From NCBI RefSeq assembly GCF_040807025.1, contig NC_090942.1, forward strand, positions 78,039,987-78,103,986: DNA of 64,000 nucleotides, read 5' to 3'. Below, in pieces: positions 38,119-51,412 of this stretch. Both the position numbers and the translations under genes were made by a program. Source of the DNA: Struthio camelus (taxonomy: Eukaryota > Chordata > Aves > Struthioniformes > Struthionidae). The notes under the pieces were generated by a model, which was not told where the DNA came from, searched no databases, and saw only the letters and a program-made list of their open reading frames with translations. The first letter of the stretch is position 1. The number at the start of each line of letters is the position of its first letter.

Positions 38119-38166
38119 CGTGTCTGTGTGTGTGTGTGCATACGCACATGTATATGTATATGTATA
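38119..38166. repeat. TG / TATG microsatellite
   Basis: A (TG)n run interrupted by CATACGCACA and continuing as ATGTAT repeats. Confidence 0.8.
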
Positions 38167-41034
38167 ACAAGGTACTTCAAAGAGTAGAAGTTGGACTATT
38201 ACCAGGTATTTTTTAGTTTGATTTGCCTTTATCTGCTTATTTAAAAAATCGTGGTTTGCAAATGTGAGCAATATTGTATGTATTTGTTGTTTTAGTGTTT
38301 GATATAATTGCTGGCTTTCAGGATGCAGGAATGCCTTAGATCTAGCAGGTTATAGATGACTTAGGAAGGGGTGTTCATTTACAATGTTATTCCAGATTAC
38401 ACACCATACAAAAAGTATGTTAATGTGAATTTCCCAGACATCAGGCCCAGTGTTTAAACACAGAACTGTCAAAGAGATGCTAAAAAAGCAATCTGAGACA
38501 GTTATGCAGTCTTTTTACTATATCACTCACTGCTGTATTCTAAAAGGTTGAAATGAAAGAGAAAAAGCATTAAGTGGGCATTTATATGATTGTCACTGCT
38601 TTTAATGAATAATAAAAATTCTGCTCAGTACAATACCAGGAGAGAGGCAAAGCACAACTGCTTGTACAGATTGGCATTTTTCTTGGTGAAGTTGCAAGCT
38701 GATAATGTGTAAGCTCTAAAGGAGGTCACTGGCTGGTAAAGATTCCTAACCTCTTACTACAAGAGGAGCCTGGAGTATAAACATCATACATTTGCTTTTG
38801 AATTATTTGCAGTGTTTGTCTAATTTACGAAGAAGACAGTTTGCTGATAGAATGGGATGAACCTTTAAGCACACAGAATCCCGCTTTGTACAAACTCATA
38901 TGCAGAGAAATAGCAAACAAAGGCACATTTTGTTCAGCAGTGCCTTGCAATGTGCAGTTTGTAGTTCAAGTGATGGTTCCCCAGCATTTCAAGTTGTTTT
39001 GTAAAAATTACGTTTAACATAAAAAGGACCTACTGTAGTTTAGAAGTTGAGAATTGCTGTAATAATTTTGTAATTGGTACATAAAAATGCAAAAAAAAAT
39101 TAGACATTCAGTTGATTTTCTTAATTAGTAATCTGCAGTAGTGAAAGGAATAAACAAAAATGTTACTGGCTAAATAAATATATATATTCTCCTACACATT
39201 ATATTACCAGAGCTATTATCAGATTCTTGTACTAAGCAAACAAAAGTTAAGAAACTTTCTAAGGAAGGTTTGCAACAGCTGAGAAAAAAAACATGTACCT
39301 ATTTAAGCAGTTATTAAGAAGAAGATGCTAGTATCTTTTGGCTATGTATGAGCTAAGTGTGATATATGAATGTTTTCAGTAGTAAAATAATCTCAATGAG
39401 TAATAAATGACATTGATTTAGGAGAATTTGGGCAGAATTATTTTGTATGATGAGTTGATTTGGGAGCAGCTGAGCCACTGCTGTCTGGTTTCTTGATTTT
39501 TGTCTCACAGGCCTTGTGTGGATTCTTTGGTGTCTCATAAGAGATGTCTTCCCTTTGAAGACTGTCCTTCGGAGTGGGCATTAATCTTCTTCTCAGGCAC
39601 ATACTTTCAGGAAACTCAAGGAAACATAATTATCTTTAAGGCTACTGCTCCTCTGCCAAGTATAGTAAATGACTTCTGAATCTGTTGGGCATTTTCAGAG
39701 AAGTACTGAGAGACAAGCCTACAGAAATGTAGACATTGTGGCTCTACGAGCTTTGTTTCTGTAAGAAAAAGACATATTCTTCTAAAAACTACTTAAAGTA
39801 AATGCAAGGTAATGTGTCAGCAGCATTTCCTGCATACAGGTAGAGATTACAAAAAGGAAAGGAGAGAGAAAAATAAGGCAGAAAAGAATAACAAGGTAGC
39901 AGAGAGGAAGGAAAAATCTCTCATCCCATGTTAAGATAGCAGCAGAAAGAGCAGAAAGCAGCTTGGAGCCCCTTTCCAAATTGGCAAGAGGCAAACGTTG
40001 GATGTGGCCTGAAAGAGAAAGCCCTGAAGCCCAGGACTGAATTGGAGCCAGTGTGTTTCTGACATAATTTTAATGTGTAAACATTTCTTTTGATTCCAAC
40101 TCCACAGAGCATGAAGTGGCTAGAGTGTTGATCATGGAGGAAAATATTTTCTCTTTCTTGCAAGTTGGACATTCTGGGAGGGAAAAAAAAACCCTTTATT
40201 TTAGAAAAAGTGTGAAATTTTTTCTTAGAAATTAAATTTTTATTCACCTCAAAATATTTTAAAATGACATATTGTTTCAGTCTGTTTCCTTGGTAATGTC
40301 AGAATCATTATATGAATTTCCAAATATATCCAATTCCATCCAAGCAGAATTTTAATGATTTTAATGCAGAAAAGAGTTTAGATAAAATTTTTCCTATCAG
40401 TTCTAGGTGCAGTTCATCTCCAGATTACAGGGATATCTTAGAAGAAACTTCTCTGGTGCATGGAACAGAGGTATCTTTGGTCATGGGGCAAAAACATTTG
40501 TCCTGAGTTCAGAATAAGAGATCAGAAAAAACCACATAGCTTTCCCCCAAACTCATACTTCTTTTTTTTTAATTTGAAAATATATCTTTGACTCCTATAG
40601 CATATGTTCTTGCATGTGCTTCTTGGCACTCCTGAAGGGTATATCTATTTCTTAAAAGCTTGCTGCCATAATTTTTCTGGGGAGTGAATTTTGTCCTGGG
40701 TATGCGTGCAGAATTTCTGTGACAGCCATAAATTTTCTTTAATGTCTTTGTATCCACAGAACTCCTATATCAATACTAAGTTTGCTACCTGCCCACCAGA
40801 AAAGCCATATGCTAGCATCAAATGTTAATTGGCTATCAGTTGGGTATTTAGCCCTACTCATCTGCTAAGTGGATAGTGTGAGAAACTAATATGGAAGTTA
40901 ATGGTACATACTCTCTAGTCCTGTTAAATTGCTTATCTACTTTAGATTTTTCCATTACAATCACAACATGAAATGAGTATGTAATTTCTTTCAGTGTTGC
41001 AGGCTTTTTAAAAATCTTGTTTGTTTTCCAGTGT

Positions 41035-42750
41035 AGATGTAGACTCCTAGACTCATGCAGGATGAAAGGGACCTCCAGAGGTCATCTGGTCCAACCTCCT
41101 GCTCAAAGCAGGTCTAGTCAGAGCAGGCTGCTCAGGACCATGTCCAGTCGAGTTTTGAATATTTCCAAGGATGGAAGTAACAAGCTCTTTGGGCACCTAT
41201 TCCACTGTTTGATCACCCTCATGGTAAAATTTCTTCCTCATACTGAGTTGCAATTTCTCATGTTCCAACTCGTGTCTGTTACCTCTTGTCCTTTTGCTGT
41301 GCACCTCCAAGAAGAGTCTGGCTCTGTCTTTGTATCCTGAGATCAGGTAGTTGCAGACAGCAATAAGGTCCCCTTGGCCTTCTCTTCTCCAGACTGAGCA
41401 GACCCAGCTCTCTCAGCCTCTCCTCATATGCTATGTGCTTCAGCCCCGACCAGCTTGGTGGCCCTCTGCTGGACTTGCTCCAGTTTGTCAATATTTTTCT
41501 TGTACTGAGGAACCCAGACTGGAGGCAGCACTCCAGATGTGGTCTCACAAGTGCCAAGTAGAGGGGAAGGATCACTTCCCTCAACCTGCTGGCTACACTC
41601 TTACTAATATAGGCCAGATGCAGTTGGCCTTCTTTGGCACAAGGACACACTGCTGACTCGTGTTCAACCTGTTGTTTACCAAGGACCCCAGGTCATTTTC
41701 TGCAAAGCTGCCTTGTAGCCAGTCAGTGCTCAGCATTTTCGAATGAAGTTATTCCATCCCAGTTGCAGGATTTTGCATTTGCTTTTGTGTGAGAGGTTCC
41801 TGTCAGCCCATTTTTCTGACCTATGGAGACACTTTTCTAGTGTCTTCAACACACACCAGAAATCTCCTGCATTGATTGTGCACTGCCCTCTTGCATTTTC
41901 AGTGTATATAAGGGTGGGTAAATTCCCCCGCGAGAACCATGGCCTGTGATCATGAGGCTTCTTCCAGCTGGCTAAAGAAGGCTTTGTCTCCCTCTTCTTG
42001 ATCAGGCAGTCTGTAGCAGACAACTCCGCCAATGTCATCCATGTCGGTCTGTCTTCTGACCCCTAAACTCTTGATGGCTCGTCACCTGTTCCAAGGGAAG
42101 CTCCGTGCACTTCAGCCACCCCTTTGCATAGAGTGCAGCTCTCCTCCTCACCTTCCCAGCTTGTGCTTCCTGAAAAGCCTGTGTCCATCTATTGCAGCAC
42201 TCAGTCATGTGAGTTATGCCACCATGTTTCTGTAATCTCAGGGATGTCACAGCTCTCCACTGTGCTTGGACTTCTCATTCCTCCTGGCTGCTCCCCGTGT
42301 GCACGTGTCAGTACAGACGCCTGAGATGAGCCTCAGTCAAACTGCTTTCAGAAGAGAAATGCGAGAGCCTTTACTGTCCTGTTGTCCCCAGGTGATTCCT
42401 CACTGCCGCCATGTCTTCTCTTTGGAGTATGACAACCGTTCCCCAGCACACCTAGTTTAAAACCCTCCTCACTGTGTTAGTAGGCCTGTTGGCAAAGGCA
42501 CTCTTGTCCCGATTTGTCAGGTGAATGCCATTCCTGCTCAGCAGTCCTTGTTCTTCAAAAAAGATCCCATTGTCATAGAAGCTGGAACCCTGCTCAACAC
42601 CAGCCAAGCAGGCAGGTGTCGACTACTGGGTATTCTCAAGCTCTGAGCACCCACACGTTAGAAACTCTGGCCGCAGAACACCTTCTGGGCTGTCTGCTCT
42701 TAGTTGAGTCTTGGACCTAGCCAAGGATATAGCCCAGGCTGCTAACTGTG
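41035..42750 (-). mobile_element. CR1 LINE, internally deleted, inactive
   Basis: On the minus strand, 5' to 3': an ORF1 segment (about 42750-42480), the start of ORF2 with endonuclease-like sequence (42250-41900, with TETWWDSSHDW-type spacing now degraded), then directly the C-terminal reverse-transcriptase region (41650-41279: SRLREVILPLYLALVRPHLE and YEERLRELGLLSLEKRR). Much of the RT core, including the catalytic region, is missing between about 41900 and 41840. The 3' end, at about 41035-41100 on the + strand, carries AGACTCCTAGACTCATG octamer-like repeats and GGGACCTCCAGAGGTCATCTGGTCCAACC, the classic CR1 3' end. Frames are interrupted. The 5' limit is uncertain. The element is far less diverged than the CR1 at 33.7 kb. 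Confidence 0.92.
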
Positions 42751-43930
42751 CAGTAGTGTGTGCCTAGAGTTGGAAAACCATGTATTTGTGGTGGAAGGAC
42801 ATGAGGATAATGGAATATAGGAATACAGAATAATTTAAATAATAACATGCATACATAGAAATGAAATATAAGGAATTGTACGTCAGAAGTAGGTAAGAAG
42901 GTTGCTGCTCTAAGGTAGTTATCAGGTAAATTCTCATCAAATATTGCTAATGTTTGATGGGTCCTGTCGCTGCAAAGGTGCTTGAAACATTAAAGATTTC
43001 TCAGGGCTGTGCTCACACATCATCTTGGATATTGTTTCTGCTACAGTAAGGTTGGGCCTCCAACTTCAGTGGTAGGAGGACCATGCTTTTAGGGCGGAGA
43101 GATGTGTTTAGCATTCAGTGCTGACTTCCACATGTGCATTAGCGTGAGCATTGGTTAGTACTGCATCATACTAGAAGCAAGGAAGATTGGAAACAAAAGT
43201 AATCAATAATGCGGTCTGGTAGGTGAGAGGCTTTGTCTGCACCCGCTCTGCAGGGGTCTTGTGCATAAAGATCATGAGAGCAGTCCCCCGCCAAGAACAA
43301 GGTTTCAAAGATGTACAGCTAGGATTAACTTTACACTCTGAGAATGCTTGGTGTAGAAAGTGAAGTATGTTCATAAGTCTCTTGAGGAACAGAGATTAAA
43401 CAAAATATTGTTAAATTTATGTGCAAGCAGCAAAAATTACCTGCTTTAGCCATCATCTTAGACAAAAAATTAAAATTTAAAGGGCAAGGAGAGAAAGAGA
43501 GAGAAATAGCTTTAGCAAGTTGCAGCCTGGTATGGGTTGAAAGGAATAAAACTGAGCTGCAAACTAATCAAAAACAGAGTTGTTAATTGAAAAGCTGACA
43601 GACCTGTAACTACAGCAGTGCTTCTGGCCGCCACTATAATAAATGTAACTGTACATTTAGAGTAATTTGCTAATTTGCCTAAGTAACACCCACAGACAGC
43701 AACATGACATAAATACATTAGTGGAAGCAACAGCTATAACCAGCTCATACAGGTTCTTGGCTGCTAGATGGATGGATCAGATGAGCTGGAAAAGATGTAT
43801 AAAACTGAACAGAAATGGAATTGTTAACAATATTGTGGCATACGGGATTTTTTTCCCTGTTTCCCAAGGATGCTTTAAGGCCTGCAACAGCCTGTACATA
43901 CTGTAGCATGTAAACTGCATGTTTAACTCG

Positions 43931-43939
43931 TGTGCGTCT

Positions 43940-43994
<55 letters not shown>

Positions 43995-43999
43995 CGTGC
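43931..43999. repeat. (TG)n microsatellite
   Basis: Nearly pure TG dinucleotide run with a few C or T interruptions at both ends; likely length-polymorphic. Confidence 0.95.
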
Positions 44000-45486
44000 A
44001 CTCAGAAAACTTGTGAAAATGGAGTGCCAGTCTACCAAATGCTAAGCCTTTCATATGACAATCTCCAGCATTCCCATGTAATCATGAAAACCTAAAGAGT
44101 GTTTCTGTTAATAAATTTGCTAAAGGCACTTAGCTGCACAGGAAAGCTTGGAACCTGTAAGATCAGTTTTCCTAATACAGATGTTGAAAGATGTGAAACT
44201 TACACTTAAGAGTTATCCAGTCCTTTTCATTTTGCAAATACTGATTTTTCAGCCATGTGGTATCTCCTATGGGCTGGAGCTGTTCTGTCTCTCCTCAGTA
44301 GCTCTGAATCTCACTGTTGCATTTTATTCTTCAGTCCAACTTATGCCAACTTTTACCACTGCATTTAGACTGGTGATTTACATTCCCTGAACATCCTAAC
44401 TCTGAGTTAGGCTTGGGGTCATCACTAAAGCTCTGCATAATGTTATAAACAGCACATTCTTTCAATTAAAAATGACAAAATCACTGCTATGCAAGGTGGG
44501 TCTCATTTTCAGTAAAGTTTTTCCTTCCCCCCACAGTCCTATGTTATGACCATTTTCTTCCTGATTACAAGCTAATAGTGCAAAAGCTAAGCTAATGAAT
44601 GCACCTTTCCACAGTTTCTCTCTTTGTTTCCTCTCAGACATATTTAGACGGTTTGTATAGGGCTTTTGGGACAGATGATCCCTGCTGTCAAGGGCAGAGT
44701 CCAGATGATAACCAAATGTGGAGTCAGTGGAAAGTTTCTCTTGCAGTAGTGCTCTCAGGAGAACCCACGTGTGTAGGCATATATATTCTTGCCCTCACCA
44801 GAAGGTTGTTGTAAGGTTTTTCACTAAAAACGGCTTATGAAATGTTCTTGATCGTGAGTCACTGTAATTATAGTCCATGGATCTAAGGAAGTCATTGAGA
44901 AAATGGAGCAGAGGAAAACTGGGAGATAGAGGCAAGCTGCAAGATTTTTCTTGGGGATGTGGAGGTCTGACAGATAAGCCCAGTCCCTGTTTTACATGAA
45001 GGCTTAGTCTTCGTATCAGGGCAAAGAGGGCAGTAGACCCCCTCAGTGCAAGCTGATAATTACCACAGGTCCGAGAGAAGAGAGCTGGGTTTACTTGATT
45101 AAGCGTTATGATCAGTTTTCTTTGAACCCAAAGACTTGTTATCCTAAATTATCAACATTGTCACAGTCAGTGATACTTGCAATGCAGATGGCAATTAAAT
45201 AGAAGTAAATAGAAGAGCAGCAGTCTTGAGACTGTAAGGTTGATGAGTTGAAAGTAGTTCTAACACATTAATCCTGAGTATGCTAAATCATAATATGCCC
45301 TGAAAAAGACAATAATGTCATTTATCCCCAAAGCACCAGGAGTTATAGTCACACTTAGTAGGGCTTAGCTGAATTGTTTCAGACGTGGCCGTATTGTAGA
45401 AATCAATAATAGTTTGTGAGTCTGTCTGTTTTCTTTTATCAAGTTTTCCATAAAACAAGTAATTTGTTTGTTTTTCACTATTTTAG

Positions 45487-45712
45487 GTAGCCTGCCCTAT
45501 GAATACAAGATTGTGATAGCAGGAAATCATGAATTGACCTTTGACCAGGAATTCATGGCTGACTTAATCAAGCAGGACTTTTACTATTTCCCCTCTGTTT
45601 CTAAGCTGAAGCCAGAGAGCTATGAAAATGTACAGTCTCTTCTAACAAACTGCATCTATCTTCAAGACTCTGAAGTGACGGTGAGGGGTTTCAGAATATA
45701 TGGCTCCCCTTG
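45487..45712 (+). CDS. MPPED1: MPPED1 third coding exon (GNHE motif)
   Basis: Acceptor CACTATTTTAG ends at 45486. The exon starts with GT, completing a glycine codon, then SLPYEYKIVIAGNHELTF. The GNHE motif (Asn about residue 125, His about 126) is the third signature of the calcineurin-like phosphoesterase fold; the Asn bridges metal II and the His supports transition-state charge. It continues through a MADLIKQDFYYFPSVSKLKP stretch and TNCIYLQDSEVTVRGFRIYG and ends SPW, splitting the Trp codon (TG) before donor GTAAGC at 45713. The residues DFYYFPS and TNCIYLQ are those of MPPED1. The final HGPPLG and GHIHEG motifs expected from the family lie in later exons not present here. Confidence 0.96.
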
Positions 45713-46689
45713 GTAAGCAGGTTTTTAAGCATACATAAAAAAATAATGTTGATTGCTATCACATCAGCCATTTCATATGCATCAGCCACATTTGGATTAC
45801 TGTGTGAGGAAGTAATACTCAGTTTGATAAAGTTTTCTGTTTTGTTATAGTTGATCATTCATGTGATGAAGTAATAGACTTTAACGGAATGGGATTGTTA
45901 ACCAAATGAAGATGGGAAAAAGATAGTGTGTTCTTTAAGCTCACCCAGGAGATGTCCTGTAACATAGTCCTTGTAGTTTCTATTTGGGTCATAAAATATG
46001 TTTTTATACTTACCAAGTTTACATTATTGCAGATTCTTTTGACAGTTTCAGTCCTACAGATGATATTTAAGGTTCATTTAAGGTATATGCAGTATTCATT
46101 TAACATAATAGTGTTTGTTCAAGCCTTATTTTTTTGTTAATATCCATCAGAATCTTACTTTCTTTTATAAAGTGATTGCTTTCCTTAAGACATAGTTTAG
46201 CTTCTGAAGTAAAGTCAACAAATCGGTGACAAGCCAGTATTTCATGGATTTTGCTCTACTGCGTACAGTGAAAGCTTAGAACTCCTTGACAATATCAGAG
46301 AGAGACTGGCTGTGGTTTCCTGATCCCCACCTCGACCTCATATGTGCCTCTTGTGTCGCATTACTAACGTTACATTACTATGTTATTTTGGCTAACAGGG
46401 CTCTAAACTGGGTCCTTTTATGAGCACTCAGTATACATTTAAGATAAATTAAAATTTATTTTAAAAGGCAGGTTTGTGAGTGATTCTGTTATTCTTCCTT
46501 TTAAAACTACATCAGGCTGTAATGTAGCAAACAAGTTGTCAAACCTGATGCATATACCCCAATGTGAATTTTCAGTGTGAGTAAACTGTGAAATATCTTG
46601 GAAATTTTTTTTAATGAAAATTGGCATTTTCCCATTTGGTTACTTGAGATGGGTGTTAATTTTCCCTGAGCTTATTATTCTACATTTTT

Positions 46690-47480
46690 CTACATTAAAT
46701 AGCTTCCCTCTTAAATGCACCCTTCTCTTTCTCTCTTAGATCTCCAGATCTTTGGGTTTTTTTCAGCCTACCCACCTGCTGTGTTGTAGTTGATCTTCCT
46801 CTTGTGTCTGCTGTGTATTCAATCAATGTACAATTTACTTCATTTTCCAAATTATTAGGGAAGATATTAGATGGTATCAGTCCCAATATTAACCTCTGTG
46901 GAATGCCACTTGGCATCTCTTCCCATTTTGATGTTCAACAGTAAATACTGTAATTATGCTCTGTTTACAATATGTCTGGCAACTTCATATCTTCTTTGCA
47001 ATATTTGTAACCAGGCACCATATTTCTAGTGTCAGTAATAATTTTCTAGGCAGTAAAGTACCAAAAGTCTCATTAAAGACTAGATAAATTAAAGCAAAAC
47101 ACTGTCTGTAAAGTAGCACTAAGTAGAGGCTCAAGGAAACCATCTGAACTTTCTGTGTTTGAACAGATATGTAAAAATCTGTTGAGGAAACTTCTTCCAC
47201 CCACTAGCCCACAAGTAACGTTCCTGCAAAATCTAATTTGCTGCATTCCCTTTGTGTACTAATCCCGCGATTTTGCACAAGTTGTCTGAGCTATCTGGCA
47301 TGACCTGTTCTTCATGGACTAAGATTGCTTTCCATTTTTCATGCATTCACTCAGTTTTACTGTCATGCTTGTTTTCTCCTATTCTGCAGTGTTTCAGGTT
47401 ATTTTAAACTTCCAAACTACATATTTAAAAGTGCTGCTAACTCATCTCCCTCCCCCCCACCATGGGCCTGGAAGATAAGT
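46690..47480 (-). mobile_element. ancient degenerate CR1-type LINE, RT segment
   Basis: Plus-strand wording such as TTTTCCAAATTATTAGGGAAG, GATGGTATCAGTCCCAATATT, CTCTGTGGAATGCCACTTGGC and AAGACTAGATAAATT, in that order, follows the reverse complement of the reverse-transcriptase core of reptilian CR1 elements. All frames are broken and both limits are vague. It covers a more 5' part of ORF2 than the relic at 33.7-34.8 kb. Confidence 0.65.
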
Positions 47481-50001
47481 GGTGTAAAATCCTTTGAAGG
47501 TGTTTGCTTATTCCTGTGGGAGAAGGTCCTGATGATGGAAGCTTGGCCAGCAAGACCTCTTGTAAAATCTCTCTTATTTGCCAGAGAGACTTGGTAACCG
47601 CAGCCTGGTAAATGGGCATGTTACAAAGAGGCATTATAGCATACACGGTATTACGGTGATGCTGCCTGAAAACAGAGAGGGGGAAGAGTAGTGGGAAGCC
47701 ACTGATTCACTTCCTCTTTGCAAATTCTGCCAGTGGTTGAGAGTGCATGGAGAAAGTCTGTGAAACTGTGATGATGCTTAAATATGCCTTTGCATATCCT
47801 ACGCCGGCTGCTTTTCATAGGATTGACCAGCTCTATTTTCCCTTCTCCTTGCTTGGCAAGGTATTTTCTCTCTTTGTAATTTCAAGCCTTCCTGCACCAA
47901 GCTCTGTTAAATCAGGCCTGGCATCATGAGCGTGCTGGTCCAGCCAAAAAGTGGTTTTTTGTTTGTTTGTATGCAATGCTGAATGAAGTTTCCGTGCTAA
48001 TTGATATCATGTCCAGTGAAAACAGCAATAACAACAACAATAAAAGCAATGATAAGTCACTCTTTATTGTTCTATCAGAGGGCCACATGTGGAAGTAACA
48101 AAGTCACACCAACGAACCAAACAGAAAAGCTTAGGAAGAGCTACAGCTACGTTGTGCGGGTTAAACTAGCTGCCTGCTAACTTGAAGGCTGTAGTGCAGC
48201 TTTCTGGCTACTGATCGCTACTGTTCTTTAGCATTTATTTTTGTTTCTACTCTTAATTCACCCTGAAAAGAAAGATGTGCCATAGCCTTTCTAGGAAATT
48301 AATCTCAGTTTCTTTATACATCATAATCATGATAAGCTCTAAAAAAAAAACTACAAGACTTTGGTCAACTTTCCTTGGTGATTCTTTTTTTAGCTTTGCA
48401 TCATGAAGCCAGTCCTTTAGAAAATGCTTATAAACCTAGTCAGGACTTTAAAGTTCCTGAGCAGCTCAGAGCTCAACAAGAAAATTAAGTTTCATGCAGT
48501 TGCTTCCTCAGAATCCTGGAATGTTTTCTTTTCCAGCCTTGAAAATATGCATACTAGGTAACTTTTTCAATGGATTTGTTTAATTGGAGTACTCTCAATT
48601 ACAGTTCCTGTTTGTTGTACATACATGACTCTATCTAATTAGAAGATGAGCTACCTAGAAATTAGATTAAAGACTGGGGCCCCAGATCCTGCCTTTCTGT
48701 TTCTGGTTCAGCGCTGACCCTCTGTCTTAGTTCACATTTTGTAAAAATATGTACGAACTACAGAAGTCCCTCCTTTATAAAATGGACTAATTAATATTTG
48801 CCAAGTACTTCGGGAGCCTCAGGTAAGGTCCGAGGGAATGCCAACTAGCATTACCTTACTGTATTTTTTTCTGTATGACCTATACAAAATTAGATTGTAT
48901 TTCTGCTTAAGATGTTTCAGTTGCAAAGTAAACCATGAGAGCTTGGTTGGTTTGCATAACTTCCCAGTCTCTGAGGCCTTTTAAATATGTACCATTTGTG
49001 TGTGGTTAAATATTTTCGATAGCACTTAGGTATTTTGACCTCCATTGCTATCTAAAACTCAGTGGTTATTGTTAATTGCACAGAAGAAATTGAACACTGG
49101 CTTGTCTTCGAAACCAGTGCTAAACTGTCCAGGGTTTTAAGAGCACGATTTCAAGAGCCAGCTAGAGACTGTACTCGCTAACCAAAAGTTAAGCGCCTTA
49201 AGCATTAATTACACTAGTATTATAAAAAGAAAGGAACAGCCATTTTGAAATGCAAGCTGCAAAGCACAGAAGCTGCTATTTGGACGTCAGTAGTTGCAAC
49301 ACATTGTTATCTTGGAACAGGGACTATCAGAATAGATGATTAGGGTAGGAGTATGAGGATATTAGATGCTTCTTGAGAAGCTTGGGATCACCAAGATGTT
49401 AGCTGCTTTCAGAACAATCTTGAGCTTTAAGAGTTTTCTGTGACTATACTTGGTGTAGGGTCTTGGTGCTCTTTACAGTGCACCTTGCAGTATTGGTTGC
49501 CAGATCTGGAGGATCAGGGGATGAGTAGGAGCGCACCGCAACTGACTTCTAGCCTAGCCCAGACATTGGCCACCATGGGAATTTTTTTCCATATAAAGCT
49601 AGGCACAGAAAGATGCAATCTGGTTTCATCCCAGCATGGCCAGAACATCATCACGGACTTAGAAGCACTCATATGTTCCTCAGAATAGACATATACTTCT
49701 CCAATAGAATTTATTGTAAATTAGAAAGCTTCTGGTTGGAAGGTACTTTTTAAAAGCCATGATTTGTCCTGGACTACTATGAGAAAAGTTAAACTAGCTG
49801 GTAGAATAACCCAAATATTTTCTTTATGAAAATAATTCTGTTTAATGTAGATTTGACTGCTAAGCCTTCCCAAAGATTAAGCCATTTTGCAGGGGGGTTA
49901 ATTTGTTTTTCAGTAGCATGTAGAAATCGTAACATATAACTAGGAGTATAGTGAGTAGGAATCAAACACCAAAGAGGTGGTGGACTGTCCATTCGTACAT
50001 G

Positions 50002-50043
50002 TTGTCTAGTCAAGACTTGACTAGACAAAGTCAGAGCTGACTT
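50002..50043. repeat. 27-bp perfect palindrome plus 16-bp hairpin
   Basis: TTGTCTAGTCAAG (50002-50014), a single A (50015) and CTTGACTAGACAA (50016-50028) form a perfect 27-base palindrome. It is followed directly by AAGTCAG-AG-CTGACTT (50028-50043), a second perfect inverted repeat sharing one base with the first. No transposon or protein-binding context is recognised. Confidence 0.85.
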
Positions 50044-51393
50044 GATCTGGTGTTGGTGATAATCTTTCCTGGAGTGAGAGCTTAGACTAGAGATCTCCAG
50101 AGGTCCCTTTTGAGCAATGTTTCTACAGTTTGATCAGTCCCACTATGGAGCTAGAGCCATTGTGATGATACCTGAAGTGAATAGGTATCAACAAAATTGT
50201 TATAGTAAGGATCTCTACATTTCATATCAAACTGCCTACAAGCAGTGGATGGTCCAGACAGAGGATTTAGAAGGTTGAGAAGATGAGATAGTAGTAGAAA
50301 TTTTAATGTAAAAACGGAAGCTCTATTCTGTGCCATCACACTGGGTATCATCTCTATGAGGATGTCATTTAAGGAATCATATTAATGAACCACTTTTGGA
50401 GGAAAAAAAAAAAGTCAGAAAGTGAGCATTTCAGTTACAGATCTTCAGTCTTCAATTACAGTTCATTACCCCCACAACGTGGCACTAAAATATATTATTA
50501 CTGTGCAGGTAAGAGTTTTAGTGTTACATACAGCTAGAATTTAGATAGCCTATATAAACCAATTGTGCCTCTGCACTGCTAAAGGTTTTAATTGCACAAT
50601 CACATACTGTACTTGCGCAAAAAACACTGATGCATTCAGTGCCCAAGATCTGTTGCGCTTGCTGAATGAGGCAACTATATATTATTCCTTTTATGCTGAT
50701 TATTCAGAATCACTGTGTGAAAATAAATGACTCTAATGCACATATGTTTTTGTATCACCGTGAGCACACCTTGCTAAGGTTCGTACTTGCATGTGTAATC
50801 CTGAACGTTGCTACATCCGTTTCTCTGCTGCACAAGGTTCCCATAATATGAGGCTGAAAACACAGCTCTGCCCTACTATATGTTTCTTTCCAGGATAACA
50901 CAACTCAGTGAGTAGGTAACATAGGTTTCTGTTCTCCTCTTGCATGAAATAACTAATGAGAAGACCCAAGTTGAATATTTCCTGATCGTAATCAGAAGTT
51001 GTTTGTACAAGGCAAAAGTTATCCTACTTCTCCCCCAATGTCTAGTATTCCTCTACTGCCTCAAATTTATAGCTAACATGTGCGTCTGCAGAAGATCAGC
51101 TGTTCTGTGCATGTACTCTGACCGTGTTGGAAAACAGCATGAATTCTAGTAGTGTTTTCCTCTTCTGTGAAAAGGTGGACTATTGTGCGTTAATGGCAAG
51201 GTAAGAATACATCTTTTTGCTTGAGATAGCAAAAGAAAAAAAGAAGGGACAGGAGATAGGCATCTTCTTCCTAGCTACAGAATCTCCATAATGCTTCTAA
51301 GCAACGGTACAGAGCTGTAGGAGAAACTTCTCTCCTCACACAGGCATACAAGGTGGCAGGAGAGAGTTTTATCTCTTTTAGCGTCTTTTTTCA

Positions 51394-51412
51394 TCTTCCA
51401 CACTGTGGAAGA
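51394..51412. repeat. 19-bp perfect palindrome
   Basis: TCTTCCACA (51394-51402), a central C, and TGTGGAAGA (51404-51412). The TGTGG half matches the RUNX core; its meaning here is unknown. Confidence 0.7.

Larger units (their letters stand above)
31009..45486 (+). other. MPPED1: MPPED1 intron (14.5 kb)
   Basis: It runs from GTAGGT to the acceptor TTTTTCACTATTTTAG. It includes two CR1 remnants on the opposite strand (33740-34815 and 41035-42750), a TG/TATG microsatellite (38119-38166), a (TG)n run (43931-43999) and a 12-bp hairpin inside the first CR1. I recognise no exon or RNA gene in the rest. Confidence 0.85.

Noticed and set aside
43745-44038. Histidine/threonine repeat ORF on the minus strand
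   Set aside because: Translation of the (TG)n microsatellite.
33740-47480. Idea that the CR1 pieces at 33.7 and 46.7 kb are one LINE split apart
   Set aside because: They have the same orientation and complementary portions, but 12 kb including an MPPED1 exon lies between them. Two independent old insertions are simpler.
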